Source of the DNA: Arenibacter palladensis
GTDB lineage: Bacteria; Bacteroidota; Bacteroidia; Flavobacteriales; Flavobacteriaceae
NCBI RefSeq assembly: GCF_900129275.1
Contig: NZ_FQUX01000006.1
Coordinates: 269,138 to 333,137 of the forward strand
DNA length: 64,000 nucleotides
Direction: 5' to 3'
Of the stretch, positions 23,889 to 34,494 are shown piece by piece. A program made the position numbers and the translations under genes. Positions within the stretch are counted from its first letter, which is position 1. Every line of letters starts with the position of its first letter. The notes below the pieces were generated by a model. It had not been told where the DNA came from, searched no databases, and was given only the letters and a program-made list of their open reading frames with translations.

Positions 23889-26800
23889 TTAAAAATCAAC
23901 ACTAAATCCAAACATTACAGTTCTAGGTAGGGGATATAGACCAAGGTCTATACCGGAGGCCCAACTGGCATCGTGGCCAAATGATACTTCTGGATCCATA
24001 CCCGTGTAATTGGTAAAAGTGTATAGGTTGTTGATAGCGGCGTATACCTTAATATCGGAGAATAACTTAATATTGGAAATATAGTCGCCCAATTTAACCC
24101 CAACGGTCAAATTATTGATTCTTAGGTAATCTGCATCCTGCATATAAATGTCAGAAATCCAGTTGGTATTCCTATTGGATACCGAGCTCAAGCGAGGTAA
24201 TGTATTGGACGTTCCCGCACCGTGCCAGCGCCCAAATATCTCGGTAGTATAGTTTTGGTCAAAACGGTCGGCAAAGGATCTATAGGATTGCATAACCTGC
24301 ATTCCATATTTCCCGGACAAGGTAACATTGGCATAGAAACCTTTGTATTCCGCATTGAGTTGAATACCCAGTTCAAAATCGGGATTAGGATTCCCCAACA
24401 TCTTTTTATCGCTCTCATCTATAACCCCATCCTGATTTTGATCTACGAACCTAACATCACCAGGACGTTGATCACTGAAATAAGGGGTACCATCCGTTGG
24501 CTTCACATATGCATCAACCTCATCCTGAGTTTGTAGAATGCCGTCTGTTTCATAGCCGTAAAAGAATCCTATTGGCTTACCTACTTCCGCTCTGGAAACT
24601 GAGGCCGTACCTTGAGACAATACAGAGCTTGGTCCTTGGATAATACCGTCCGAGTTTGCTATTTTAGTAATTTCATTCTTGTTGAAGGCCCCACTTATGG
24701 TAGCCCCATATTTAAAATCGCCAATGTTATCGTTCCATGACAACATAAGTTCATAACCCGTATTCTCTATGTCACCACCGTTAATGTACGGTGCTCCCGC
24801 TCCCGATGTACCTTGAATAGGGGCAACCACTAACCAGTCCTTTGTAGTTTTCTTATACCAGTCTGCCGTAAAATCCAGTCTGGAATTAAAGAACCTAGCA
24901 TCCAATCCAAAATTCAATTGCTCCGAGGTTTCCCAGGTTACATCCGGATTGGTTACCCTGGCCGGAACAGCTGTTGCTCCGGAAATAGGTTTGGTATCTC
25001 CAAAATAATACCCTGGATTTAGATATGCTATATTAGAGCTATAAATAAAATTATCTATGGATTGATTTCCGTTCTGCCCCCAGCTTCCCCTAAATTTGGC
25101 AAAGTCCAAGACACCATTGTTGTTGGATAGAAAATCCTCATTGGTAAGGATCCATCCTGCAGATACTGAAGGGAAATAACCCCATCGGTTGCCTTTGGCA
25201 AAGTTGGAAGAACCGTCTGCCCTCATGGTTGCCGATAACAAATACTTTTCCTTATAATCGTATTGTGCCCTTGCTATATAGGACAACAATCCTCCTCCTC
25301 CTGCCGCGTAGTCTGCGCCAAAAGTATTAATGGAATTTACATCGGTCTTGTCTACATTGTTCAAATAAGCGTATTCCGGCAATCCAAATCTTGTGTTGGC
25401 CATACTGCCCCCAACGGAATTATTGATCTGGTTTTTATATACCTCATTACCTATCAATGCATTTATATTGTGATTCCCAAAAGTACGTTCATAGGTTAGC
25501 GTGTTGGTCCAAGTTAAATTGGCCCCTAAATATTGGTATTGTGACGCCCCATCGTTGGCATTACTGAAAAGCACCCCCAAAGCAAAGGTTGGTGTCCAGG
25601 AGCGACCGTGGCCAAACCATGAATCCAAACCGTAGGACGACCTAAATTTCAAATCCTCTATAGGCTCCAATTCCATATAAACGTTTCCGACCAATGTATT
25701 GTCCTTGTTCCCCAAATTACTATAGTTACTTCTGTAAAACATAACCGCCAGCGGATTTGCCTGGTCGTTGGCAAGTCCATCCAAAGTTGGGGTAAACCCG
25801 TTTGCATCAGGTGATTTATCCCAATACGCAGGCATTAAAGGATTTTGAACCAAGGCATTGTGAAGATCGTTCCAGTAAATGTTTCCAGTGGCCACTCCCC
25901 TATATTCCGAATTGGTGTAGGTAAGGTTCTCCCCTATGGTAAGTATACTATGATCATCATTTTTGAAAAGCACAAATTCAGTATTCATACGGGCAGTAAG
26001 CCTTTTGTAGCCCGCATCAATAATACTGCCTCCAATAATCCCGGTTTGATCCAAATACGAAACACCGAAGGCATAGGTACTATCCTCACCTCCACCTGTA
26101 ATATTTACGGAGTGACTGGTTACAGGTGCACTTTTGGTAGACATTTCATCTATCCAATTGGTTCCTTCCCAGCCATTTTGCAGCATACCCCATATTTCAG
26201 AACCTAATTCGGTCCCTAAATTATTGGGATAATTATTATTTAGCCAGTTATTATTCTGTAAAATAGCCTCCCAATCATTTGGCTCCAAACCATCATTTAC
26301 CCTTCCTTCGTCCATGATGTACATGTATTCCTGGGCATTTAATGGCGATAGATTCTTGTATATTTTCTGAATCCCGTAATAGGAATCGTATTGTATCTGC
26401 GCCTTGCTACCTTTCCTACCTTTATGGGTCGTTACCAATACCACTCCGTTGGCTGCTCTGGATCCATAGATGGCGGCAGATGCAGCATCCTTTAAAACGT
26501 CTATGGACTGAATATCCGAAGAGTTTAAATAATCAATATTGCCTACCGCTACCCCATCCACGATATAGAGTGGGCTGGAATTACCAATTGTCCCCAGACC
26601 ACGAATGGTAACCTTGGTACCTGCTCCCGGTTCCCCATTGTTCCTGGTAACGCTTACCCCAGGTGCAACACCTTGAAGGGCCTCCATAGCGGTTGATGTA
26701 TTCAACTCGGCAATATCTTCTCCCTTTACGTTAAGATTGGCCCCTGTGGTCAAGGCCTTTTTTTGAACCCCATACCCTACTACAACAACCTCTTCCAAAG

Positions 26801-27104
26801 ACTCATAAGATTCCAGTAAGGTTACATTGATTGCGGTTTGCTGTCCTACGGTGATTGTTTGGCTTACCATACCTATATAGGTATAAACCAAACGATCCTC
26901 CGGTCCTACATTTCCAATGGAATAATTCCCATCAAAATCTGTGGTGGCTCCATTAACGGTACCTTGCACCACTACCGATACTCCTGGCAATGGCAAGCCC
27001 GCCTCATCGGACACCAGTCCTGTTATGGTTTTGGTCTGCGAAAAAAGGTTTTGCGCACAAACCATTACCAAAGTGATAATCAAGAATTTGAACTTTAGCA
27101 TCAT
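23889..27104 (-). CDS. SusC/RagA family TonB-dependent transporter
   Basis: 1071 residues. Signal peptide (LIITLVMVCAQNLFSQ), carboxypeptidase-regulatory-like domain (about 25-110, ITGLVSDEAGLPLPGVSVVV), the SusC hallmark EEVVVVGYGVQKK acting as TonB box region, the plug (about 120-230, IRGLGTIGNSSPLYIVDGV and IDVLKDAASAAIYGSRAANG), and a large barrel ending in PRTVMFGFSVDF with a terminal Phe. It imports oligosaccharides across the outer membrane with SusD. It is the first large gene of the operon, downstream of the HTCS gene and a 34-residue frame. Confidence 0.95.
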   Translation of the reverse strand: MMLKFKFLIITLVMVCAQNLFSQTKTITGLVSDEAGLPLPGVSVVVQGTVNGATTDFDGNYSIGNVGPEDRLVYTYIGMVSQTITVGQQTAINVTLLESYESLEEVVVVGYGVQKKALTTGANLNVKGEDIAELNTSTAMEALQGVAPGVSVTRNNGEPGAGTKVTIRGLGTIGNSSPLYIVDGVAVGNIDYLNSSDIQSIDVLKDAASAAIYGSRAANGVVLVTTHKGRKGSKAQIQYDSYYGIQKIYKNLSPLNAQEYMYIMDEGRVNDGLEPNDWEAILQNNNWLNNNYPNNLGTELGSEIWGMLQNGWEGTNWIDEMSTKSAPVTSHSVNITGGGEDSTYAFGVSYLDQTGIIGGSIIDAGYKRLTARMNTEFVLFKNDDHSILTIGENLTYTNSEYRGVATGNIYWNDLHNALVQNPLMPAYWDKSPDANGFTPTLDGLANDQANPLAVMFYRSNYSNLGNKDNTLVGNVYMELEPIEDLKFRSSYGLDSWFGHGRSWTPTFALGVLFSNANDGASQYQYLGANLTWTNTLTYERTFGNHNINALIGNEVYKNQINNSVGGSMANTRFGLPEYAYLNNVDKTDVNSINTFGADYAAGGGGLLSYIARAQYDYKEKYLLSATMRADGSSNFAKGNRWGYFPSVSAGWILTNEDFLSNNNGVLDFAKFRGSWGQNGNQSIDNFIYSSNIAYLNPGYYFGDTKPISGATAVPARVTNPDVTWETSEQLNFGLDARFFNSRLDFTADWYKKTTKDWLVVAPIQGTSGAGAPYINGGDIENTGYELMLSWNDNIGDFKYGATISGAFNKNEITKIANSDGIIQGPSSVLSQGTASVSRAEVGKPIGFFYGYETDGILQTQDEVDAYVKPTDGTPYFSDQRPGDVRFVDQNQDGVIDESDKKMLGNPNPDFELGIQLNAEYKGFYANVTLSGKYGMQVMQSYRSFADRFDQNYTTEIFGRWHGAGTSNTLPRLSSVSNRNTNWISDIYMQDADYLRINNLTVGVKLGDYISNIKLFSDIKVYAAINNLYTFTNYTGMDPEVSFGHDASWASGIDLGLYPLPRTVMFGFSVDF

Positions 27105-27191
27105 TTAAAAAAGTTTAGGTTAATTAATCGAGTTTTTATTAGTGTAAAATTTTGTTTTTCATCTTGAGCCAAAAGGCCCATAAGCGTATTA

Positions 27192-27296
27192 TTAAAGAAT
27201 ATAAAGGATGACAAAAACCAGCAATGCAACGATGGCCATTATCAGCAGTAACTCCATCAACTGCTTCCATTTGAATTTTGAATCCTTGTTTTTCAT
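27192..27296 (-). CDS. 34-residue membrane peptide upstream of susC
   Basis: A short frame starting at ATG 27296, with a basic N-terminus (MKNKDSKFKWKQLMELL) followed by a single hydrophobic helix (LLIMAIVALLVFVILYIL) that runs to the end. The longer in-frame reading up to 27503 has an unlikely composition and was not used. AAGGA directly precedes the ATG. It lies 87 bases before susC on the same strand. Such tiny helices may be real membrane peptides or leader peptides. No family is recognised, and the evidence is composition and position only. Confidence 0.45.
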   Translation of the reverse strand: MKNKDSKFKWKQLMELLLIMAIVALLVFVILYIL

Positions 27297-27927
27297 TCCT
27301 TCAAATGTTAAATAAATATTAAATCTTGTGTAGCATTTATTCTGCATCAAATAGAAATTTTGCTGCAACTTTCCTATAAAAACCTCAAATGCATCATCTG
27401 TTGCATGCAATGCAACAATAGTTATATGGAAGACGGTAATAGGACCAACAGAGATATGACTTCTTGTAGTGGAATTAAGGAAATCTAAAAATGCTGTTAA
27501 CAAGATCTACCGCAAAAAGGCGCATTCCTAGTACCTGGACAAGGTAAGTATCAAGTATTGTTTAATTAATCAGAGACCAACCCAAGGGATCCGAAACCCA
27601 AGTCACTCCCATAGGGCATTGAATGGCTATTACCGACAACATTTAGTGGGCCAGATAAATGGAACGGGCGAGTGGACAAACGCCTGAGCCTTCAAATCCC
27701 ACTAAGTAGGTAAGACTATAATAATTATGTATGGTTGAAATGACCCCGATCGGGTTCAATTTTTATATGTAATTAGCATTAATCCGGATGAAATTATACT
27801 TGAACGTATACCGCCCTATGTCCTCTCTGAAGTATATCATAATCGATGGAGCCTAACCAACCCTTCACGAAGGGTGTCGTTGACATATCAACATTGGCAC
27901 ATCACAATATGTTTTATGGGCCTGAAT
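27297..27927. other. Intergenic region between HTCS and the susC leader
   Basis: 631 bases without a supported gene. It should contain the HTCS binding site and the promoter of the susCD operon. Visible structure: a palindromic segment CCCGATCGGG at 27746-27755, a 6-bp stem ACCCTT/AAGGGT at 27860-27875 near the HTCS stop, and a stretch at about 27661-27710 that resembles the repeat-bearing segment at 37914-37960 (shared GGAACGGGC, GGACAA and CACTAAG). No TAnnTTTG box with a matching TTTG was found on the minus strand. Confidence 0.45.
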
Positions 27928-30900
27928 TTAAGATTTGATAGGGTCTACCTCTGTGGGCAATATTCCAAAATGGGCTTTAAAACATTTTGTAAAATAGGAG
28001 GGCGAGGAAAACCCAACCTGATAACACACTTCACTTATATTGGTATTTCCCATTTCTATAATCTGTTTTGCCCTTTCAATTCTAATATTCCTTAAGAATT
28101 CGTTGGCCGTCTGATTGGTAAGTGCCTTAATTTTTCTATAAAACTGACTTCTGCTCAAATTAAGGTTTGTAGCCAGAACCTCCACACTTAAATCAGGGTC
28201 ATCTATATTATTGTTGATATAGTTCAGTACCTTTTCTATAAAATCCTTATCTAGGGAGGTGGTATTCTTATTCACCGGAACATCGCTGATAACACTGAAA
28301 TATTTATTAAAAATAAGTTGTCTACTAGTAATAAGTTGGGACAACCGCAGTCTTAGCAGTCGTAGATCAAAAGGCTTAACCATATAGGCATCGGCACCAG
28401 TTTCAATGCCTTCCATTCTATCATCTATACGTGCTTTGGCCGTAAGCATCAATAAAGGAATATGGCTGGTCCTCATATCTCCCTTTATTTTTTTACAAAA
28501 TTCGAATCCGTCCATTTCGGGCATAATAACGTCCGTAATAATAATATCCGGCAGCGCAGACTTGGCCAGCTCCAAACCTTCCTTTCCATTTTTAGCCAAG
28601 AGTATCCTGTATTGATTTTTGAGTTCATTCCTCAAGTAGCTCCTAAGTTCTCCATTATCCTCAACGATCAATAAGGTATAGGAGGTGGTTGCCTCTTCCG
28701 GGCCAATGTCGGATATGTCCTCCATTTTGGATTTTAGAAGGTTAACCCGCTCTTTTTGGGAATCAGGTTCCTTAACGTCCGTAAATATCTCGTTCTCTGC
28801 AAAATGCTGTGGTCCTTTTGGCAAAATTATTCTGAAGGATGTTCCGCTTCCTGCCTCACTCTTAACTTCAATTTTACCTTTGTGCAATTCCACAAAACTT
28901 TGCACTACTTCCAGACCAATACCCGTACCACCATAATAGGTCTTATTAAGGTTTTCTACTTGATAAAAACGTTCAAAGATCCTCTCCGTTTCCTCTTGTT
29001 TAAGTCCTGGTCCCGTATCTGAAATTATTAACTCTACCCCCACCGTAGGTTTAGATTTATCCACTAGCGGCAGATTGTACAATTCATCCTTGGATAGTAA
29101 TTCAATAGTTATGGCCCCACCTTCAGGAGTAACCTTAAAGGCATTGGAAAGTAAATTGAAAATTATTTTCTCCATCATACTCTCATCAGCCCAGATGTTC
29201 AAATCCTCAGAATCCGAATCCAAACTAAGATGTATGTTTTTTTCCAGTGCCTCTTCCTTAAAATGGCTGACCACTTCCTGGGTTAAATTGCCCAAATCAA
29301 TTTCCTTGGCCCTTACACCAATTTTATTTAATTCCAATTTCCTAAAATCCAACAGCTCATTCACCAATCTATAAAGTCGATCTGTATTCTTATAGATAAT
29401 ATTGTGCTTTTCCTTTATTCTGTGCGGCAGGCTTAGACTATCGTCATTAAGAATATCCTTAAGTGGATTAATAATTAGGGTGAGGGGTGTCCTAAATTCA
29501 TGGGAGATATTGGTGAAAAATTGAAACTTTTTTTCGTCCAGATCTTTTTCCTGCAATCTTTTTTCACGCTCAGAATGAATGATCTGCTTTTCCCGTATTC
29601 TGGACTGTGTCATTTTATTTAGTAAGTAGATTCCTAAAATAAACAAAGCTATATAAGAAAATAAGGCCCAGCTGGTTTTCCACCAAGGTGATAAAACAGT
29701 GATGCTTAAGGTCAAGGGGGATTGGTTCCAAACACCATCATTGTTGGCTGCTTTTAATTTAAAGGTATAACTCCCCGGGTCCAAGTTGGTATAGGTTGCA
29801 CTTCTTTTTTTACCTACATAATTCCAAGATTCCTCATAACCCTCCAAATAATAGGCATATTCATTTTTTTCCGGACGGGTAAAGTTTATGCCCGAATATT
29901 CAATCGTAAAAACAGATTGATCATGTTTTAGTACAATACTATCCGTTTCTGAAATTACTTTCTTTAAGGGTGAATTCTCCTTGGTAGGCAATACTTTTTC
30001 ATTGAACAGCCTAAACTCCGATAGATATAATGAAGTCTCATTGGTATTGGTTATAATTTCTGAGGGATTAAAATAATTGACCCCTTGATAACTTCCAAAG
30101 TAAATATTTCCCTGGTCATCCCTAAAGGCCGAATTAATATTAAAATCGTTGGCAAGGAGTCCATCATCCGTGGTGTAATTATGAAACTCCATGGTCTCCA
30201 TATCCAATTTTGAAATTCCAGCATTGCCTCCCAACCAAATGTTGCCATCCAAGCTTTCAATAATCCCACATACATTTTCCTCTTCAAGACCATTGAATTT
30301 ATCATACCAAATAAATCTATCGGTATTGGGAAGGTAGCGGCATAGACCAGCACCTTTTGTCCCTATCCAAATGCTATGGTCTGAACTTTCATAAATTGAT
30401 AAAATGTAATTGGAAGAAGAATTATTTGTGGATTCTTGGGACATTCTGTCAATCATGGAAACTACTGAAAACTTTTGGCCAGGAAGCTTGTTTATTTTGT
30501 ACAATCCTTGGGTTGTCCCCAACCAAATATTATCCTCAAAATCTACCAAAACCTTATAGGCACTACTGCCACTGACTCCCAAATCATTAAATGGCTCGGA
30601 ATTATAATATTTAAATAGCCCAGAATCCGGGTCGAAGGAATGCAATCCACTATGATAGGTCCCAATCCATATAGTACCGTCAGCGTCCTCATCAAAACTC
30701 ATCGCCGAATTGGATGTAAGGCCTCCTTGGGTATTGTTGGTATTGTAATTGATGAATTTATTGGCCCCTTTTTTCAATAAATAGATTCCACCTTCCCAAC
30801 TTCCGGCCCAAATATTGCCCTTGCTATCCAAAAATATGGTCTGTATATAGTCGCTAGCCAGTCCATTATATGCATTGTTACTAGCCTTGTTTATATGGGT

Positions 30901-32109
30901 ATAATCATTATTTTTTAAATCCAGAATGTCTATACCCCCACCGTCCATTCCTATCCATAGCTTGCCCGAGGGATCTTTGACAATTGAGGTAACCGAGCTT
31001 ATTTGCAAGGAATTGGGGTTATTGTATAGGCTTTCTATGTCTTTGAATTTATCGTATAAGCGATCGTATACCGCTACGCCTTTGTTGTAATATCCCAGCC
31101 ATATTTTTTCATCATTGTCCAAATACAAAGTCCATATGGAATTTGACAAAAGACTTTTTTCGTCTTTTTTGTTGGTCAAATAATGATTCAGTACCGCCCC
31201 ATCCTTATTTATATGGTACAGACCGTCGTTCTCCGTTCCACACATTAAAGTACCGTCCGGAAGCGCCATTAAAGTAAAAAAGGGATGGGTTGAAAAAGAG
31301 TACCTTTCCATAACCGAGGGTTGCCCTAATTCCGGATTGGCAATTTTCACTTTATACAGTCCTTCATACAAAGTCCCCACCCAAATATTATCTGAACCGT
31401 CTATTAGCAATGACCTAATTGGAACCTCAATGGCCTCCAATTGCCCTTGCTTCCATATACCCAAACGATTAAGTATTCCCGTTTTTCCATCAACCGTATA
31501 CAGCCCCATATTGGTCCCGACATATATTTTGCCGTTCGTATCTGTCTGTATAGCCCTCACTACCAAAGGATCTGCTACATCCGATATGTTGATCCCAACA
31601 TTTTCCACCTCGAAATTATCCAAATTCATTTTGAACAATCCCAAACGGAAAGAACCAATAAGTAAATTCCCCTCATCATCTTCCTTCAAAGCACTTATGG
31701 ACATTGTGGGACCGTTCTGCAAACCGGCGGACAAAACTGGAATACGCCTAAATTGATCTTTATCACGATCATAAAGATTTAGTCCTACCTCTGTACCTAC
31801 CCATAATCTATTCCTGCTATCCAAATACGAACAATTAATTTGACTACTGCTTATGGAAGTGGAATCATTAATTATATGTTTGTAGGATTTATAATCTATC
31901 CCGTCAAAGCGGTACAATCCAGAACCGTTGGTACCGATCCAAATAAAGCCATAATCGTCCTGTAAAATGGAATAGACCCCTACTTTGGATATTCCTTCTT
32001 TAATATTGACAAAATTTAATTTTGGAACATCCTCTTGAGCCTTCATATTAGAATTAAAAAGACCTAGAACAATAAAAAAAACGAGGATTCCTCTAAAATC
32101 TACTGGCAT
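27928..32109 (-). CDS. HTCS hybrid two-component regulator of the polysaccharide locus
   Basis: 1393 residues in one chain. Signal peptide (ILVFFIVLGLFNSNMKA), then about 14 beta-propeller repeats (residues 30-690) of the form DDYGFIWIGTNGSGLYRFD, a Y_Y_Y domain (about 720-785, EYAYYLEGYEESWNYVGK), a membrane helix near 800 (TSWALFSYIALFILGIYLL), the kinase H-box FFTNISHEFRTPLTLI near 870, an ATPase domain with GTGIGLEVVQSFVELHKGKI, a receiver with IIITDVIMPEMDGFEF (Asp near 1192), and a C-terminal AraC DNA-binding domain (LNLSRSQFYRKIKALTNQTAN). HTCS proteins sense oligosaccharide in the periplasm and switch on the adjacent susCD genes. Confidence 0.96.
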   Translation of the reverse strand: MPVDFRGILVFFIVLGLFNSNMKAQEDVPKLNFVNIKEGISKVGVYSILQDDYGFIWIGTNGSGLYRFDGIDYKSYKHIINDSTSISSSQINCSYLDSRNRLWVGTEVGLNLYDRDKDQFRRIPVLSAGLQNGPTMSISALKEDDEGNLLIGSFRLGLFKMNLDNFEVENVGINISDVADPLVVRAIQTDTNGKIYVGTNMGLYTVDGKTGILNRLGIWKQGQLEAIEVPIRSLLIDGSDNIWVGTLYEGLYKVKIANPELGQPSVMERYSFSTHPFFTLMALPDGTLMCGTENDGLYHINKDGAVLNHYLTNKKDEKSLLSNSIWTLYLDNDEKIWLGYYNKGVAVYDRLYDKFKDIESLYNNPNSLQISSVTSIVKDPSGKLWIGMDGGGIDILDLKNNDYTHINKASNNAYNGLASDYIQTIFLDSKGNIWAGSWEGGIYLLKKGANKFINYNTNNTQGGLTSNSAMSFDEDADGTIWIGTYHSGLHSFDPDSGLFKYYNSEPFNDLGVSGSSAYKVLVDFEDNIWLGTTQGLYKINKLPGQKFSVVSMIDRMSQESTNNSSSNYILSIYESSDHSIWIGTKGAGLCRYLPNTDRFIWYDKFNGLEEENVCGIIESLDGNIWLGGNAGISKLDMETMEFHNYTTDDGLLANDFNINSAFRDDQGNIYFGSYQGVNYFNPSEIITNTNETSLYLSEFRLFNEKVLPTKENSPLKKVISETDSIVLKHDQSVFTIEYSGINFTRPEKNEYAYYLEGYEESWNYVGKKRSATYTNLDPGSYTFKLKAANNDGVWNQSPLTLSITVLSPWWKTSWALFSYIALFILGIYLLNKMTQSRIREKQIIHSEREKRLQEKDLDEKKFQFFTNISHEFRTPLTLIINPLKDILNDDSLSLPHRIKEKHNIIYKNTDRLYRLVNELLDFRKLELNKIGVRAKEIDLGNLTQEVVSHFKEEALEKNIHLSLDSDSEDLNIWADESMMEKIIFNLLSNAFKVTPEGGAITIELLSKDELYNLPLVDKSKPTVGVELIISDTGPGLKQEETERIFERFYQVENLNKTYYGGTGIGLEVVQSFVELHKGKIEVKSEAGSGTSFRIILPKGPQHFAENEIFTDVKEPDSQKERVNLLKSKMEDISDIGPEEATTSYTLLIVEDNGELRSYLRNELKNQYRILLAKNGKEGLELAKSALPDIIITDVIMPEMDGFEFCKKIKGDMRTSHIPLLMLTAKARIDDRMEGIETGADAYMVKPFDLRLLRLRLSQLITSRQLIFNKYFSVISDVPVNKNTTSLDKDFIEKVLNYINNNIDDPDLSVEVLATNLNLSRSQFYRKIKALTNQTANEFLRNIRIERAKQIIEMGNTNISEVCYQVGFSSPSYFTKCFKAHFGILPTEVDPIKS

Positions 32110-32349
32110 TTAACCGAAGTTTAAGTTGAGCTTTTAAGACACCGGTAAAATAGGAATAAAAACATAAACTCCATATTACAATTAGCTTTTAGAAATCACA
32201 GGCATAAAAATTTGTTTAAGGGAGGGGCGCAAAAGGGACAATATTCCTGCATAAAAACAAGCTTCATGTAAGAAGGTATAGGAAGAACTAAAAAATCAAC
32301 AACTTTTCTTTTGATAAAAATTAGTCTATTTTTATCAAAAATTAGCTCA

Positions 32350-33867
32350 ATGGACATCAAGGACAAATTCTTTGCACATATAGAGGAAGGATATACCACA
32401 AAAGGGGACTTTATCACTATGGGATCCGCCATGCTGAACGGGGAAACCATAACAGATGCACACGTTAAGATACCTTTAAAAACACTTAACCGGCATGGTC
32501 TAATTGCCGGGGCAACCGGTACAGGTAAGACCAAAACCTTACAGGTAATTGCGGAAAATCTTTCGGACAAAGGAATTCCCGTATTATTAATGGACCTCAA
32601 AGGGGACCTTAGTGGTCTGGCAAAACCCAGTCCCGGACATGCAAAAATTGATGAACGCCATGCCAAAATAGGCAGCCTTCCATTTACTCCTAAAGCCTTT
32701 CCCGTGGAAATTCTTTCGCTCTCCGAACAGGACGGTGTAAAATTGAGGGCCACAGTTTCAGAATTTGGACCGGTGCTCCTAAGCCGAATTTTAGACCTTT
32801 CCGTTACACAGGAAGGCATTGTAGCGGTTGTTTTTAAATATTGTGATGACAACAAGCTTCCGTTATTGGACCTTAAGGATTTTAAAAAAGTATTGCAATA
32901 TGCCACAGAGGAAGGCAAAAAGGAATTTTCCGATTCCTATGGGCGTATCTCCACCAGTTCTACCGGGACCATTCTGAGAAAAATAATAGAGCTGGAACAG
33001 CAAGGTGCCGAACTATTTTTTGGAGAAAAATCATTTGATGTAGAGGACCTTACCCGTATAGATGAAAATGGCAGGGGCTACATCAACATTATACGTCTAA
33101 CCGATATTCAGGACCGACCTAAATTGTTTTCTACCTTTATGTTGAGCCTATTGGCAGAAATCTATGATACCTTTCCGGAACAGGGGGATACGGGCAGACC
33201 GGAATTGGTCCTTTTTATAGACGAAGCCCACCTCATTTTCGACGAGGCTTCAAAAGCTTTATTGAATCAAATTGAGAGTATCGTAAAATTAATACGCTCC
33301 AAAGGAATAGGGGTATATTTTGTTACCCAAAACCCTACCGATGTGCCGGACGCAGTCCTTTCCCAATTGGGCTTAAAGGTGCAACACGCCCTACGTGCGT
33401 TTACCGCAAAAGATAGGAAAGCCATAAAACTTACTGCGGAAAACTACCCCATTTCAGAATTTTATGATACCAAGGAAGTTTTGACCTCCCTAGGTATAGG
33501 GGAGGCATTGATCAGTGCCCTGGACGAAAAGGGAAGACCAACCCCCCTTGCAGCCACTATGCTAAGGGCGCCAATGAGCCGGATGGATATTCTTACCGAT
33601 AGTGAGCTTAAAGAGGTAATAGACAAATCTAAACTGGTTGGAAAATACAACGAAACCATAGACCGGGAAAGCGCTTATGAACTTCTAAACGAGAAGATTG
33701 AAAAGGCAGAAAAACTAGCTGAAGAGGAAAAGGCCTCTTCCAGCAGTAGATCAACCCGATCTAGCTCCAGAAGGACCAGTACACGCCAAAATCCTGTAAT
33801 AAAAGTATTGACCAGTGCAACTTTTATTAGGGGAGTCCTGGGCGTATTAAAGAAAGTAATGAAATAG
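32350..33867 (+). CDS. HerA-like helicase-domain ATPase (DUF853)
   Basis: 505 residues from the ATG at 32350; an in-frame TTG at 32311 would add an unlikely hydrophobic head. Walker A is LIAGATGTGKTKTLQVI, with a following LLMDLKGDLSGLAKP. Walker B is LVLFIDEAHLIFDEAS, and a sensor-like segment YFVTQNPTDVPDAVLSQLG precedes an arginine region. The C-terminus has a coiled, charged helix (EKIEKAEKLAEEEK), a serine/arginine-rich linker and a short basic-hydrophobic tail. This group of HerA/FtsK-like ATPases is widespread, and its role in DNA processing is presumed. It is divergent from the HTCS gene. Confidence 0.9.
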   Translation: MDIKDKFFAHIEEGYTTKGDFITMGSAMLNGETITDAHVKIPLKTLNRHGLIAGATGTGKTKTLQVIAENLSDKGIPVLLMDLKGDLSGLAKPSPGHAKIDERHAKIGSLPFTPKAFPVEILSLSEQDGVKLRATVSEFGPVLLSRILDLSVTQEGIVAVVFKYCDDNKLPLLDLKDFKKVLQYATEEGKKEFSDSYGRISTSSTGTILRKIIELEQQGAELFFGEKSFDVEDLTRIDENGRGYINIIRLTDIQDRPKLFSTFMLSLLAEIYDTFPEQGDTGRPELVLFIDEAHLIFDEASKALLNQIESIVKLIRSKGIGVYFVTQNPTDVPDAVLSQLGLKVQHALRAFTAKDRKAIKLTAENYPISEFYDTKEVLTSLGIGEALISALDEKGRPTPLAATMLRAPMSRMDILTDSELKEVIDKSKLVGKYNETIDRESAYELLNEKIEKAEKLAEEEKASSSSRSTRSSSRRTSTRQNPVIKVLTSATFIRGVLGVLKKVMK

Positions 33868-33932
33868 TCCTTTGGATTATAGATAAACAACACCTAAAAA
33901 AAATAATCTTTAAAAATTCCTTTTACCTTAAA

Positions 33933-34481
33933 ATGATAAGAAAATCAATTTTTGCCGTAGTATTAAGCTCGCTACTCTTTATACAATGTAACACCAATAC
34001 AGATTTTGTAATTGCCAAGGACCAAGTAGGCAAATTGATGAAATCCAATACCATTGATGATATAGAAACTGTGTTTGCCAGCGATTCCATTGTTAGGGAT
34101 ACCGCAGTTACCAGGATTGGCACGGCTGTAAAAAAGATCAACATTTATGAAAAGGGAGGCAAACATTTACTTGCCCTCACCCCTAATATGGACAGTATTC
34201 CCAAAATAGAAATTATCCGTATTTACGATCCAAGATATGTTACCGAAAAAGGCGTTGGACTCAATAGTACCTTTAAGGATATCAAGGACAAACACAGCAT
34301 TAAAAAAATTATAACCGCCCTCAACAACGTGGTGATCTTCCTAAAGGACTCCGACGCCTATTTTACCATTGCCAAGACCGAACTGCCAAGCAACCTTCAA
34401 TACGGCAACAATACCGATATTGAAGCTGTTCAGATACCGGACAAGGCAAAGATCAAATATATGATGGTGGGCTGGGAATAG
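33933..34481 (+). CDS. Hypothetical lipoprotein (possibly DUF1131-type)
   Basis: 182 residues. A lipoprotein signal (SIFAVVLSSLLFIQC, lipid Cys at about 19) is followed by a soluble alpha/beta domain with VGKLMKSNTIDDIETVFASD, RIYDPRYVTEKGVGLNSTF and NVVIFLKDSDAYFTIAKTEL. The pattern of a threshold-like start (VGKLMKSNTIDDI) and a later VTEKGVGLNSTFKD loosely recalls DUF1131 lipoproteins such as YfeY, but I am not sure. It lies 13 bases before the next gene, so the two are probably cotranscribed. Confidence 0.65.
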   Translation: MIRKSIFAVVLSSLLFIQCNTNTDFVIAKDQVGKLMKSNTIDDIETVFASDSIVRDTAVTRIGTAVKKINIYEKGGKHLLALTPNMDSIPKIEIIRIYDPRYVTEKGVGLNSTFKDIKDKHSIKKIITALNNVVIFLKDSDAYFTIAKTELPSNLQYGNNTDIEAVQIPDKAKIKYMMVGWE

Positions 34482-34494
34482 CAGCAAATATCCT

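Noticed and set aside
27192-27503. Longer 103-residue version of the peptide before susC
   Set aside because: The first 69 residues have no family pattern and unlikely composition. Only the last 34 residues from ATG 27296 look protein-like.
27860-27875. Hairpin ACCCTT/AAGGGT as terminator of the HTCS gene
   Set aside because: Only 6 bp and no T-run on the minus strand, so it is mentioned only in the gap description.
32196-32918. 240-codon frame on the minus strand over the HerA-like gene
   Set aside because: It is antisense to a gene with intact Walker motifs and has low-complexity, shadow-type composition.
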